Below are positions 17,195-25,581 of a DNA stretch of 64,000 nt, piece after piece (position 1 is the first letter of the stretch; every line of letters begins with the position of its first letter). A program made the position numbers and the translations under genes. This DNA is from Peptococcaceae bacterium BICA1-7 (GTDB lineage: Bacteria > Bacillota > Desulfotomaculia > Desulfotomaculales > Desulfocucumaceae). Location of the stretch: assembly GCA_000802095.1 (NCBI GenBank), contig JUEB01000004.1:1-64000 (forward strand), given 5' to 3'. Below the pieces are notes generated by a model that worked only from the letters and a program-made list of their open reading frames with translations, searched no databases and was not told where the DNA came from.

Positions 17195-18790
17195 ATGTTC
17201 ACTATAGCTGACAAAATAATTAAAGCGCTGGCGGAAAATAACCGGGTTTATGAAAAAGGACTGGCCTATTGCCGGGAAAAACGGGTGAGTATTGATGATC
17301 TTGGCGAAGAAGACTTATGTATCTCGGGCAGAGTTTCCGGCAGTGATGAATATGAAGTGGAAGTATGTTTTTCAGCCTCGGGAGAAATAACCGATATGTA
17401 CTGTGACTGCCCAGCTTTTTCCCAGTATGAGGGGGCGTGCAAACATATTGTGGCACTTTTAAAGGATTACCAACAGCAACAAATGGACAGAAAAAAATTA
17501 GCCGCGGCAAAGCCCGGAAACCGTGGGGGTAATTCCAGGCTGGCGGACTATATTTTTGAATATTACGATTACAGCTTGAAAAAATCTTCTAAGAAACCTG
17601 TCAGCCTGGAAATTACTTTGGAAGTGTTTCATGAGATAAGGAATCCCGACCGGAAAGTTGCTTCCTCCCTTTCTTTGCGCATGGGTGAGGACAAACTGTA
17701 TATGGTAAAAGATATCAGGAAGCTGCTTGAGGCTATTGATAACGGTGAAGAAATTGTTTTTGGCAAACAGTTTACATTTGACCCGGCTGTGCACACATTT
17801 TGGTCCGAGGACAAACCAGTAATAGATTTGCTGCTCAAAATACATGAACTGGAAGAAAAAATCAATCAGGATTCCTGGTACTCAAGCTGGCAGAATGGAC
17901 GGGGAAGGCTGTTTCGGGGCAAACAAGTCATTTTAACGTCTTTAATGGCAAAAAGATTTCTCTCTCTGGTAGAGTCAGAAAGGTTTAATGCAAAGTTTTT
18001 TGACGAGGAGTATAAAAATATAAAAATTGTAAAACAGGACATGCCCCTGCTGTTAACCCTTGATAAAAGGAAGGATGATCTGGTTTTGCAGTGGAAAAAG
18101 GTGAGACTTTTTCCCCTGGTGGACACAGGAGAGTACTTTTTTCATGATGGAATAATTTATAAGGTTTCAGAACGGCAAAAAGAATGCCGGATCAAAATAC
18201 TGTCCATATTAACCAGACTGCGTCAGGTATGCTGTCATCCGGCCACCTTCCTGGAAGACTATCAAGGTGACAGCGGGAAGCTATTATATTTGAGAGAAAT
18301 GATGAAAGACGCCGTAAAAAGCGGCCACCGGATTTTACTCTTTTCGCAGTTTACCGGTATGCTGGAAATTATTCGCAAACACCTGGAGAATGAGCAAATA
18401 GCCTATTTTTACCTGGATGGATACACCAAAACGGAAGAAAGGGGCCGCATGGTCCATGACTTTAACAGGGGAGAGTGCGACGCCTTTTTAATATCCTTGA
18501 AGGCCGGGGGCACAGGCTTGAATTTAACCGGGGCCGACATGGTGATCCACTACGACCCGTGGTGGAACCCGGCCGTGGAAGACCAGGCCAGTGACCGGGC
18601 CTACCGTATAGGACAAAAGAATTCGGTCCAGGTTATAAAGCTGATTGCCAAGGGCACGATTGAAGAAAAGATATACGACCTGCAGCAGAAGAAAAAAGCT
18701 ATGATTGAATCGGTGATCAAACCCGGGGAAACAATGCTTTCCAAAATGACGGAACAGGAAGTCAGGGAACTACTCGGGGTCAGGTCTTAA
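17195..18790 (+). CDS. SNF2-family protein with SWIM zinc finger, ATPase lobe deleted
   Basis: The protein starts with a SWIM zinc finger (MYCDCPAFSQYEGACKHIVALL, C-x-C-xn-C-x-H, about residues 66-90). The SNF2-associated N-domain follows, and then the sequence passes at about residue 330 (DNA near 18,175-18,200) directly into ILTRLRQVCCHP and the helicase C lobe (SQFTGMLEIIRKHLE, GGTGLNLTGADMVIHYDPWWNP, DRAYRIGQ). The entire RecA-like first lobe with Walker A and DEXX box is absent, so it cannot hydrolyse ATP in the normal way. Related full-length proteins are roughly twice as long. The frame is preserved across the deletion. I chose the ATG preceded by GACGGGGG; an earlier ATG is at 17,180. 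Confidence 0.8.
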   Translation: MFTIADKIIKALAENNRVYEKGLAYCREKRVSIDDLGEEDLCISGRVSGSDEYEVEVCFSASGEITDMYCDCPAFSQYEGACKHIVALLKDYQQQQMDRKKLAAAKPGNRGGNSRLADYIFEYYDYSLKKSSKKPVSLEITLEVFHEIRNPDRKVASSLSLRMGEDKLYMVKDIRKLLEAIDNGEEIVFGKQFTFDPAVHTFWSEDKPVIDLLLKIHELEEKINQDSWYSSWQNGRGRLFRGKQVILTSLMAKRFLSLVESERFNAKFFDEEYKNIKIVKQDMPLLLTLDKRKDDLVLQWKKVRLFPLVDTGEYFFHDGIIYKVSERQKECRIKILSILTRLRQVCCHPATFLEDYQGDSGKLLYLREMMKDAVKSGHRILLFSQFTGMLEIIRKHLENEQIAYFYLDGYTKTEERGRMVHDFNRGECDAFLISLKAGGTGLNLTGADMVIHYDPWWNPAVEDQASDRAYRIGQKNSVQVIKLIAKGTIEEKIYDLQQKKKAMIESVIKPGETMLSKMTEQEVRELLGVRS

Positions 18791-18879
18791 AAGGGGACTG
18801 GCTGCTTTTTCTGTCTGGGGGTTATAGGGAAATGCCGGTTCTGCATATGTCTAACGAAATATTATCGCTAGTTATGTAC

Positions 18880-18908
18880 TTGACTTAGTCCATGACTTAG
18901 TCTATAAT
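18880..18908 (+). promoter_or_regulatory. sigma-A-type promoter with direct-repeat operator for the Phd/VapC pair
   Basis: TTGACT and TATAAT are separated by exactly 17 bp. The decamer TGACTTAGTC occurs twice, at 18,881-18,890 and 18,893-18,902, covering the -35 box and the spacer. Twelve-base spacing of the repeats would suit binding of the Phd-type antitoxin or its complex for autorepression. A GGAGGTGG ribosome binding site follows. Confidence 0.75.
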
Positions 18909-18931
18909 AATCTTATCGGAGGTGGATAAAT

Positions 18932-19162
18932 ATGCAGGTAAATGTTCATGAAGCCAAGACTCATTTTTCCAAGCTATTGGCGCGGGTAAAAGAGGGCGAG
19001 GAAGTGATCATAGCCAGAGCCGGTGTGCCGGTGGCGCGAATAGTACCGGTAACTGAACGTCCGGCCCGGCGTGTGCCGGGAAGTGCAAGAGGTTGGGTTA
19101 GCATTGCCCCGGATTTTGAAGATCCTCTGCCAGAAACAATTTTAGAGGACTTTGAAAGATGA
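18932..19162 (+). CDS. Phd/YefM-type antitoxin
   Basis: This protein of 76 residues has the Phd-fold start MQVNVHEAKTHFSKLLARVKEGEEVIIARAGVPVARIVP, which forms the dimeric DNA-binding part. Its acidic tail (DFEDPLPETILEDFER) probably wraps the toxin. The gene overlaps the toxin start by 4 bp (ATGA). The antitoxin would bind the PIN toxin and repress the promoter just upstream. Confidence 0.9.
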   Translation: MQVNVHEAKTHFSKLLARVKEGEEVIIARAGVPVARIVPVTERPARRVPGSARGWVSIAPDFEDPLPETILEDFER

Positions 19163-19545
19163 GAGCACTGTTGGATACACATACATTCCTGTGGTGGATT
19201 ACTGATGATAAACGCTTATCGGCCCGTGTTCGGGAAATTATGGGTAACGTGGAAAACCATCTGTTCCTCAGTGCCGCCAGCGGCTGGGAGATGGCTATTA
19301 AAGCCAGACTCGGGAAATTAAGCCTGCCTGACAACCTTGAAACCTTTATTTCCAAACAGCTGTCCGATAATGAAATTCATTCCCTGCCTATTCAGATGGC
19401 TCATGCACTGTATGTTTATGATCTTCCTGATTATCACAGAGATCCATTCGATAAGCTTCTTATAGCTCAGGCCAGGATGGAGAGCATGCCTATCCTGACC
19501 TCTGATCAGCAAATTGTGCGCTATCCGGTAAAGACTATCTGGTGA
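19159..19545 (+). CDS. vapC: VapC-type PIN-domain ribonuclease toxin
   Basis: This PIN-domain toxin of 128 residues has the metal-binding acidic residues in the expected places: LLDTHTFLWW (Asp 5), SGWEMAIKARLGKL (Glu) and YHRDPFDKLLIAQA (Asp). It belongs to the COG3744-like group usually paired with Phd-type antitoxins. It would cleave specific RNAs, tRNA being the usual target for VapC. The gene is complete and translationally coupled to the antitoxin. Confidence 0.9.
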   Translation: MRALLDTHTFLWWITDDKRLSARVREIMGNVENHLFLSAASGWEMAIKARLGKLSLPDNLETFISKQLSDNEIHSLPIQMAHALYVYDLPDYHRDPFDKLLIAQARMESMPILTSDQQIVRYPVKTIW

Positions 19546-19591
19546 GAACACAGGTCCATATTCGGAAGTGGGACTGTGGCAAAAAAGGGCG

Positions 19592-20443
19592 CTAAACAGG
19601 ATTATTGTTTAGGGCTATATATAGCCCAACGCTGTCTACCCAGTTTGTTGGAGTGTAACCCAGCACTTTTATGGATGGGAAAAGGTTAAGAGCAGAGTTG
19701 GCCGGCCTCCGGGCCGGGGTGGGGAATTCAGCGGAGCTGCAGGGCTCTATTTTTGTTTTCAGCCCTGCAGCCTCCACTATTTTTTGGGCAAATTGATAGC
19801 GGGTGGCGCTGCCGCTGTTGGTGAGGTGGTAGGTGCCGGTAATGCCGGTGGCGGCCAGGTCGGCGATGCCCCGGGCCAGGTCCGGGACGTAGGTGGGGCA
19901 GGCTCTTTGGTCGTCCACAACTTTGATGACAGGCCGCTCCCGGGCCAGCTTAAGGATGGTGGTGGCGAAGTTTTTGCCGCCGGGGCCGAAAAGCCAGCTG
20001 GTTCTGATAATGTAGTACCTGCAGCCGGACTCACGGACGGCCTGCTCTCCCAGGAGCTTGCTTTGTCCGTAGACGTTAATGGGGTCGGGTGTGTCGCTTA
20101 CCAGATAGGGCCTGGGGGAGAGGCCGTTAAAAACATAGTCGGTGCTTATGTGTACCAGGGTGGAGCTGAAAATCCGGCAGGCTGAGGCCAGCAGCCGGGG
20201 GCCCAGGCCGTTTATGGTAAAGGCCTCTTCTTTTTCTGTTTCAGCCCGGTCCACATCGGTGTATGCGGCGCAGTTAACAACCAGGTGGGGACGTATATCT
20301 ATGAGGGCTGACTTTACTTGATATTGGCTGGTTATATTCAGTTCCTTCCTGGTCAGGGGATATACTAAATGATCGCGGCCGGAAAATTCCAGGGCAGCCT
20401 GTTTCCCCAGAAAGCCGGCGGCGCCGGTTATAAGCACTCTCAT
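19592..20443 (-). CDS. rfbD: dTDP-4-dehydrorhamnose reductase, copy 2
   Basis: This is the intact reductase of the rfb operon, with the same fold and motifs as copy 1 (TGAAGFLGKQAA; STDYVF; YGQSKLLGE) and a normal-looking C-terminus VLGYTPTNWVDSVGLYI. It overlaps rfbC by 4 bp, so the two are translationally coupled. Together with rfbC and rfbA it makes dTDP-L-rhamnose for surface glycans. The dehydratase rfbB is not in the window. Confidence 0.9.
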   Translation of the reverse strand: MRVLITGAAGFLGKQAALEFSGRDHLVYPLTRKELNITSQYQVKSALIDIRPHLVVNCAAYTDVDRAETEKEEAFTINGLGPRLLASACRIFSSTLVHISTDYVFNGLSPRPYLVSDTPDPINVYGQSKLLGEQAVRESGCRYYIIRTSWLFGPGGKNFATTILKLARERPVIKVVDDQRACPTYVPDLARGIADLAATGITGTYHLTNSGSATRYQFAQKIVEAAGLKTKIEPCSSAEFPTPARRPANSALNLFPSIKVLGYTPTNWVDSVGLYIALNNNPV

Positions 20444-20901
20444 CGGTCCTTCAGCTCCCAGTTATAGGGTATGGAGGGGTCATCCCAGGGGAAATGTATT
20501 TCATCGGGATTTGCGTAGTCATATAGCTCTGTGGGGAAGTTGATGATCATGGAGGGCTGGTTTCCCTCTGCTGTGAAGCCGTGGTGAACCAGGGGTGGGA
20601 TTTTTAGCAGGGTGGGGTTTAGGACTCCCAGGTGGAATATGTTAAGTTTTCCCTCAGTAGGGCTGCCGGTCCTGGAGTCGTACAGCACCACCCTGGACAT
20701 TCCTGATATACAGACGAAGTGGTCCCACTGTTTTTCATGAAAGTGCCAGGCCTTGTATAGGCCGGGGTAGCACATTGTGACGTAGGACTGGGCAAAGCGG
20801 TCAAACTCCGGCCAGTCGCAGCGCAGCATTTCCATAAGGAAGCCCCGCTCGTCGGGGATTATTTTTAGTTGTCTCAACTGTACACCTTGTATAAGTTCCA
20901 A
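20440..20901 (-). CDS. rfbC: dTDP-4-dehydrorhamnose 3,5-epimerase-like protein
   Basis: This cupin-fold epimerase of about 153 residues has PDERGFLMEMLR, the catalytic-His region KAWHFHEKQWDHFVCISG, and PPLVHHGFTAEG. I chose the TTG that lies 6 bases behind GAGGTG; a GTG three codons upstream overlaps that Shine-Dalgarno. It converts dTDP-4-keto-6-deoxyglucose to the rhamno form. It is slightly shorter and more divergent than the classical RmlC, so a related dTDP-sugar epimerase is possible. Confidence 0.85.
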   Translation of the reverse strand: MELIQGVQLRQLKIIPDERGFLMEMLRCDWPEFDRFAQSYVTMCYPGLYKAWHFHEKQWDHFVCISGMSRVVLYDSRTGSPTEGKLNIFHLGVLNPTLLKIPPLVHHGFTAEGNQPSMIINFPTELYDYANPDEIHFPWDDPSIPYNWELKDR

Positions 20902-20975
20902 TATGATCACCTCACTATTTTTTAGCCACGGAGTTGATATTTATTTTTGCAGACGTGCTTTGTATGTCCTTATAA

Positions 20976-21069
20976 AGCCACAGAGGTCACAGAGGACACA
21001 GAGAAAGTGCACAGAGTGAATACAAGAGTGATGTTGGGTACCTCTGTGATCTCTGTGTCCTCTGTGGCT
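20976..21069. repeat. CACAGAGG-family inverted repeat
   Basis: Two 28-base arms made of CACAGAGGT/ACACAGAG-type units face each other across 38 bases (20,976-21,003 and 21,042-21,069). The same unit recurs at 23,618-23,665, 23,785-23,815, 56,555-56,585 and 62,725-62,745. It lies between rfbA and rfbC and would form a long hairpin in the operon transcript. Confidence 0.8.
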
Positions 21070-21100
21070 AAAATAGGACAGTAAGTTAAGGCTTACACAG

Positions 21101-22168
21101 CTAAATTACAACCTCACTGTTATTTCCAAGAAATAAGGTGGTTGAGTCTGTCTTTTTCTTTTTTTGACGTATATTTGCTCCAGCCCCTATTATGCTGTCC
21201 TCCAGGCGCCTTACGCAGCTTATCAGGCAATTCTCCATGATAATAGAATTCTCCACCGCTGTTTCTCTGATGGTGGTATGTCTGCCTATAGAGGTATACG
21301 GCCCAATGAAGGAATCCTGAATACAGCAGTCTTCTCCGATTACTGATGGCCCGCGGATTATGCTGGAGAAAATAGTTGTTCCCGTCCCTATTTGCACACT
21401 GCCTGAAACTTGACTTGCCGGGTCCGTTATTCCACAGTTGCTTAAGGTGGTGGACTCATCCAGTATCAGACGGTTGGCCTCCAGCAGGTCTTCCTTTTTG
21501 CCGGTATCTAGCCACCACCCGCTCATGGGCCGGGCTATAACTTTTTTGCCCATATTGATGAGCTCCTGTATGGCGTCGGTTATCTCCAGCTCCCCCCTGG
21601 GAGAGGGTTTTATTCTATCAATGGCCCTGTGGATTAGGGGGTCAAAAATGTATATTCCGGTCAGGGCAAGGTTGCTGTCTGGATTGGAGGGCTTTTCCAC
21701 CAACTTCTTCACCCTCATGCCCTTATCCACCGTAGCCACCCCGAAGGCCCTGGGGTCCTCCACTTCTTTAAGCAGGATCAGGGCCTGGGGCTTCTGGCCT
21801 AAGAATTGATTTATTAGGTGGCTTACCCCTTCTTTAATCAGGTTGTCGCCCAGGAACATCAGAAAGGGGCTGTTACCGAGGAAAGGCATCCCTGTCTTTA
21901 CGGCGTGGGCCAGTCCCGCCGGTTGGCTCTGCAGTATGTAGGTTATTTGCGCCCCCCATTTTTCACCGCTGCCCAGGGACTGTTTTATCTGGCTGCCAGT
22001 CTCCGGTGATATTACTACACCTATATCTTTTATTCCGGCACTGGTTATCTGTTCGATTGCATAGTGTAAAACAGGTTTGTTGGCCACCGGCGCCAGCTGC
22101 TTTGCTATGGTGTGGGTCAGCGGCCTCAGCCTGGTGCCGGATCCCCCGGCCAGTACGATAGCTTTCAT
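21101..22168 (-). CDS. rfbA: glucose-1-phosphate thymidylyltransferase, long form
   Basis: The nucleotidyltransferase domain starts MKAIVLAGGSGTRLRPLTH and contains MFLGDNL and VEKPSNPDSNLALTGIYIF. A C-terminal left-handed beta-helix follows with hexapeptide-like repeats (VSGSVQIGTGTTIFSSIIRG, CCIQDSFIGPYTSIG). At 355 residues it is the long archaeal/Firmicute-type variant and not the 290-residue RmlA. It makes dTDP-glucose from dTTP and glucose-1-phosphate, the entry to dTDP-rhamnose. The gap between rfbA and rfbC is filled by the CACAGAGG inverted repeat. Confidence 0.85.
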   Translation of the reverse strand: MKAIVLAGGSGTRLRPLTHTIAKQLAPVANKPVLHYAIEQITSAGIKDIGVVISPETGSQIKQSLGSGEKWGAQITYILQSQPAGLAHAVKTGMPFLGNSPFLMFLGDNLIKEGVSHLINQFLGQKPQALILLKEVEDPRAFGVATVDKGMRVKKLVEKPSNPDSNLALTGIYIFDPLIHRAIDRIKPSPRGELEITDAIQELINMGKKVIARPMSGWWLDTGKKEDLLEANRLILDESTTLSNCGITDPASQVSGSVQIGTGTTIFSSIIRGPSVIGEDCCIQDSFIGPYTSIGRHTTIRETAVENSIIMENCLISCVRRLEDSIIGAGANIRQKKKKTDSTTLFLGNNSEVVI

Positions 22169-22360
22169 TATGCACCCCGCGGCTTATATTATAGTGAAGG
22201 GTAATAAACATCCGGATAAGATTAGAGTATGAGTCAGATGGTTTTTGGTTCCAGGGAGAGGAAGATGTTTGAATGGAAATAATTGTGAAGAAGGGGAGTG
22301 GGATTTTTTAGGCAGGAGAAGTATTTGTGGGTTTGATCTGCCGAAGGAGTAATGTTACGT

Positions 22361-22571
22361 AGGTCTGGTGATTCTAAACCAGGCCCCAGTAACGCTAACT
22401 TACCAGGTTTTTTGCAAAGGGAAGCTGCTTTGGGGTAAAAAAGAGCAAAAAGGCTGGCGTGTTTCTTTCCAGGCCAGCGCCTATGACCGGTATTTTGATT
22501 TTAAGCCTGTGGAAAAGATACTCCATGAAGGTATGATCAGGAGAATCAGGGAGGGACGCTTTGGTGGTTAA
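22361..22571 (+). pseudogene. mntA: mntA 3' fragment
   Basis: This stretch is almost identical to the last 70 codons of mntA at 15.8-16.0 kb (VILNQAPVTLTYQVFCKGKLL onward) and stops at the same GGTGGTTAAC. The 5' part with the nucleotidyltransferase active site is missing. Downstream, where hepT should follow, the sequence enters the 3' end of an opposite-strand HEPN gene. It is the breakpoint of the second block. Confidence 0.85.
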
Positions 22572-22996
22572 CTGCTTCCTTTTAGTCCGGCGCGCATTTC
22601 CACCAAAAAACGATCCAGGTCGCCAAGATTATCACAAAGGATGCTGTATAAAAATTCTGTATCCACACCCCAGTAGCGGTGCACCAGCCTGTTCCTGAAC
22701 TTGGCCATTTTCTCCAGGGTAATGGTGAAGTCTTTCGGTATCAGGCCGTTTTCACCCATTATCCTGAATGTGTCGGCATAATCTTCAGGTACCCGCAGGC
22801 TGTTTCCGGCAATTATATGGTTGCAAAGGTCCGTTGCGGCTTCAATGGCAATAATAAGATGGTATTTTGCGCTGGCTACCTTGTGAGGGTCGGAGGAGAA
22901 GCCCAAAAAATCAAGCTGGGATAATTCTTTTAATCGCTGGCAGGCCTCAAGGTACTCCGAAAGGAGTTTTTGCGCTTTGTCGGTGTTATATTTCAA
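22568..22996 (-). CDS. hepT: HEPN-domain ribonuclease toxin, second type
   Basis: This HEPN protein of 142 residues has the toxin signature FRNRLVHRYWGVD (R-x4-H-x-Y). It is clearly paralogous to, but quite different from, the hepT at 16.0 kb. Its start overlaps the upstream nucleotidyltransferase by 11 bp, the same coupling as in the first pair. The two genes form a complete toxin-antitoxin module on the minus strand. Confidence 0.85.
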   Translation of the reverse strand: MKYNTDKAQKLLSEYLEACQRLKELSQLDFLGFSSDPHKVASAKYHLIIAIEAATDLCNHIIAGNSLRVPEDYADTFRIMGENGLIPKDFTITLEKMAKFRNRLVHRYWGVDTEFLYSILCDNLGDLDRFLVEMRAGLKGSS

Positions 22997-23444
22997 GATT
23001 AAGCACTTCCTTCAGGTAGCGTTTTCGATAGGGCAGGAAATCAATATAGTCGCTCATGGTCCTGGCAGCAAAATTAGCAGAGAGATCTTCGTTTTTAGAG
23101 AATAAAAGTTTGCCGTTTTTAAGTACGTTATAGCGGAATGATAGAGGTGCATTATTCAATATCCGGATGTCGAAGGGATAATTAAACATTTTTTCAATTT
23201 CCATTTCCAATGCAATTTCGCGGCGGGTGTACGAGGCTTTATCCCGGGTGGCCTGCTCGTCCATATAAACAGCTATATCTATGTCTCTAAAGGTATCCTC
23301 TGTAAAAAATGAGCCGTGAATATAGGCGAAAGTAATAACCCTGTTTTCCTGAAGGGTGATTGTCAGGTTGTTAAGAAGAGTATTTTTGTTCTCAGAGCTT
23401 ATTATATAAGCCTTTTTTTCTTTATCGAATATATTCCTGGACAT
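22986..23444 (-). CDS. mntA: MNT-type nucleotidyltransferase antitoxin, second type
   Basis: The active-site motif HGSFFTEDTFRDIDIAVYM (GS-x10-D-x-D) identifies a minimal nucleotidyltransferase that should AMPylate and silence the neighbouring HEPN toxin. I start it at the ATG of MSRNIFDKEKKAY, preceded by AAAGGGA. The frame is open for another 78 codons upstream, but that part translates the promoter region and a CACAGAGG repeat and is not protein-like. A deleted copy lies at 16,447-16,800. Confidence 0.85.
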   Translation of the reverse strand: MSRNIFDKEKKAYIISSENKNTLLNNLTITLQENRVITFAYIHGSFFTEDTFRDIDIAVYMDEQATRDKASYTRREIALEMEIEKMFNYPFDIRILNNAPLSFRYNVLKNGKLLFSKNEDLSANFAARTMSDYIDFLPYRKRYLKEVLNLEI

Positions 23445-23903
23445 GTATATACATCCCTTTACTGCGTTATACCCGGTGCATAACTGCATACTATAAATGC
23501 TGTTAATATTATACATTTTAATAAGCAGGCAGTCGATATCAGGCAGTAATTTTGTCATCAGGCGGCATTTCGGTTCTTCATAACATTCTACCCTGAAAGC
23601 ACCTGGGTCTTTATTGGCCACAGAGGACACAGAGGACACAGAGGACACAGAGATCACAGAGAATTTACTCTTTAGCATTACTCTTAGGTCTTAAGCAGAG
23701 TAAAAAATTAGAGTATTTTTGTCAGCCCTTTCCAATCTATTTAATAAAAACCTCATATAGCATTCGAGCAAGTTTTAAAAAAACTCTGTGTCCTCTGTGT
23801 GCTGTGGCTTTAAAAGGACCGCATTTTCAATCTCCTTGGTGGCTGCTTTTGGCAGCCCGGTTGTCTGGATTCTGACTCCTGGCTGCTGGCTTCCTACCGG
23901 GGA
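23445..23903. repeat. intergenic region with CACAGAGG repeats and a stop-anchored repeat
   Basis: This 459-bp gap has no gene. From left to right it holds the divergent leader of the nucleotidyltransferase and a run of GGACACAGA units at 23,618-23,665. AT-rich sequence follows, then the facing unit CTCTGTGTCCTCTGTG at 23,785-23,815. Beside the GT-C stop codon comes a copy of the stop-anchored repeat (GACTCCTGGCTGCTGGCTT, then CCTACCGGGGATTAATGC when read on the plus strand). Confidence 0.7.
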
Positions 23904-25463
23904 TTAATGCTCCGATGGCAGGTAGAGCAGTCCTTTTTCATATACCTTATAGAGCCTCAGGCCGTTTATTTCTTTGGGTTTCTGGTACCAGAGCTCTTTC
24001 CAGCTCCGGTCGGCCTCGGGCATGTGCCAGAGTATGCGGTCGGAGATAAAAAGAGCTCCCACGTCAGCTCTTTTTTGTATCTCAGGGATCATGTCCACAC
24101 TGTAGGGTATCTTGCAGGCGTAGCGGCCTCCGTACCAGCTGACATGGTGGCCCATATCGGTGAGCACCACCTGGCTGTCGGGTACTCTGGCGGATATCTC
24201 GTATAATATGTCCGAGTAGGTGGATCTCTCGGGGGTGTACTTTTCCGGAGGGCCGGGGCTGGTGTAATTATTAAAGGAAAGTAAAAGGATGGCCGCTGCC
24301 GTGACAAGGCCGGGGACGGCTTTCAGGCGGCGGAAGCGGGTCAAGGCCATGCCGGTAAGAGTATAGGTGGCCCCCAGGGCAAAAATTATATAGAAGGGCG
24401 AGAAAATAAGGAATAGCCTGGGTATGAAGTGAATCACCAGGAGCGCCGCCAGTTGGGTAACGTAGCACAGTACTATCAGCGGTCTTATTCCGGTTGCCCT
24501 TTTGGTGAGGGGCAGTATCACAGCCGCCAGGAAGGTTATGAAAATTGCGACCGAAACTCCATTCAGGTCAGGGCTGATAAATGAAGAGGTGTAATCGGCC
24601 CAGTTGGAGGTTATTTTTTCTATAACCTCTCCGGGGTGGCTTTTAAAAAATTCTATTACATTAACCTTTGTAGTGAAGAGGTAAAGGCTGTAGTCGGGAT
24701 AAACCGGTGTGAACATTACCGGCTCGTATTTTTGCAGTGAAAAAAGAGGGCTGCCGAAAATAACGGTATTTCTTATAAGCCAGGGCAGGGTTGTCAGTAT
24801 AAACCCTGCCAGCAGCCTGGCCGGGGGCAGCAGCCCTTCCTTCCGGAAGAGCCACCTGAAAATAAGGAAAAAGGGGATAAATACCAGGGCATTGTACCGG
24901 GCCAGGTAGAAAAGCCCCAAAACTATGCCGGAAAGCCAGTCACCGTAGCTATTTTTAAGAGCACTGGCCGATACCAGAAGTACTGCCAGGGCCATAAGAA
25001 ATATGGACATGGACTCGGTCATCCCGGAGATGCTGTAGTAGAGGAGCTTGGGGGTCAGTGTGTATATAATCACCGACCCCGCCGCCACCAGGGTGCCGAA
25101 CCACTGCCTGGCCAGCAGGAAAATAACCGGGGTGGCGGCGATAAAGAAAAAGCCTGTTCCCAGGGCAGAGGCCTCGTCAATAAAGCCGAAGGCCTTCTGA
25201 AATCCTGCCAGGGCCAGAGGCCATAGGGGTGCCCGCCACATGTCCGGCTGGGGAACCCCATGGTGGGCAAGGCCCAGAGGAGTTATGTACTGGGAAATGA
25301 AGCCCTTTCCCAGGGCCACATTCCGGGCAATACCCGCATAATCCATGGCGTCATTCAGTATAAGCCCGTTGAAATACCTCTGGTAGTACAGGTACCAGAC
25401 GCCGGCGGTGAAGAGCACGGACACAGACAGGCAGATTAGTGTGATGAAGTGTTCTCGCTTCAA
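23904..25463 (-). CDS. GT-C membrane glycosyltransferase (ArnT/PMT-like)
   Basis: This protein of 519 residues has about ten to twelve membrane helices and a long extracytoplasmic C-terminal domain. The first outer loop contains the acidic pair expected for GT-C enzymes (LILNDAMDYAGIARN), followed by MWRAPLWPLALAGFQ. Such enzymes move a sugar from a polyprenyl-phosphate carrier to an acceptor outside the membrane. The nearby UbiA-type enzyme and small EamA transporter could make and flip the donor. Acceptor and sugar are unknown. Confidence 0.8.
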   Translation of the reverse strand: MKREHFITLICLSVSVLFTAGVWYLYYQRYFNGLILNDAMDYAGIARNVALGKGFISQYITPLGLAHHGVPQPDMWRAPLWPLALAGFQKAFGFIDEASALGTGFFFIAATPVIFLLARQWFGTLVAAGSVIIYTLTPKLLYYSISGMTESMSIFLMALAVLLVSASALKNSYGDWLSGIVLGLFYLARYNALVFIPFFLIFRWLFRKEGLLPPARLLAGFILTTLPWLIRNTVIFGSPLFSLQKYEPVMFTPVYPDYSLYLFTTKVNVIEFFKSHPGEVIEKITSNWADYTSSFISPDLNGVSVAIFITFLAAVILPLTKRATGIRPLIVLCYVTQLAALLVIHFIPRLFLIFSPFYIIFALGATYTLTGMALTRFRRLKAVPGLVTAAAILLLSFNNYTSPGPPEKYTPERSTYSDILYEISARVPDSQVVLTDMGHHVSWYGGRYACKIPYSVDMIPEIQKRADVGALFISDRILWHMPEADRSWKELWYQKPKEINGLRLYKVYEKGLLYLPSEH

Positions 25464-25581
25464 ATAATAAACCCTCTCAATTTTATGGTAAAATATTGCA
25501 TTTTATTGTTCACGAAGAGATATACTCTTATTAAATTCTGATATAATATTAAGAAAGAAATCCCGGGGAGGTAAATTTACT

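Noticed and set aside
23445-23678. N-terminal extension of the second nucleotidyltransferase (VISVSSVSSVSSVANKD)
   Set aside because: It is a translation of the CACAGAGG repeat and the promoter region; the ATG at 23,444 with AAAGGGA fits the family length.
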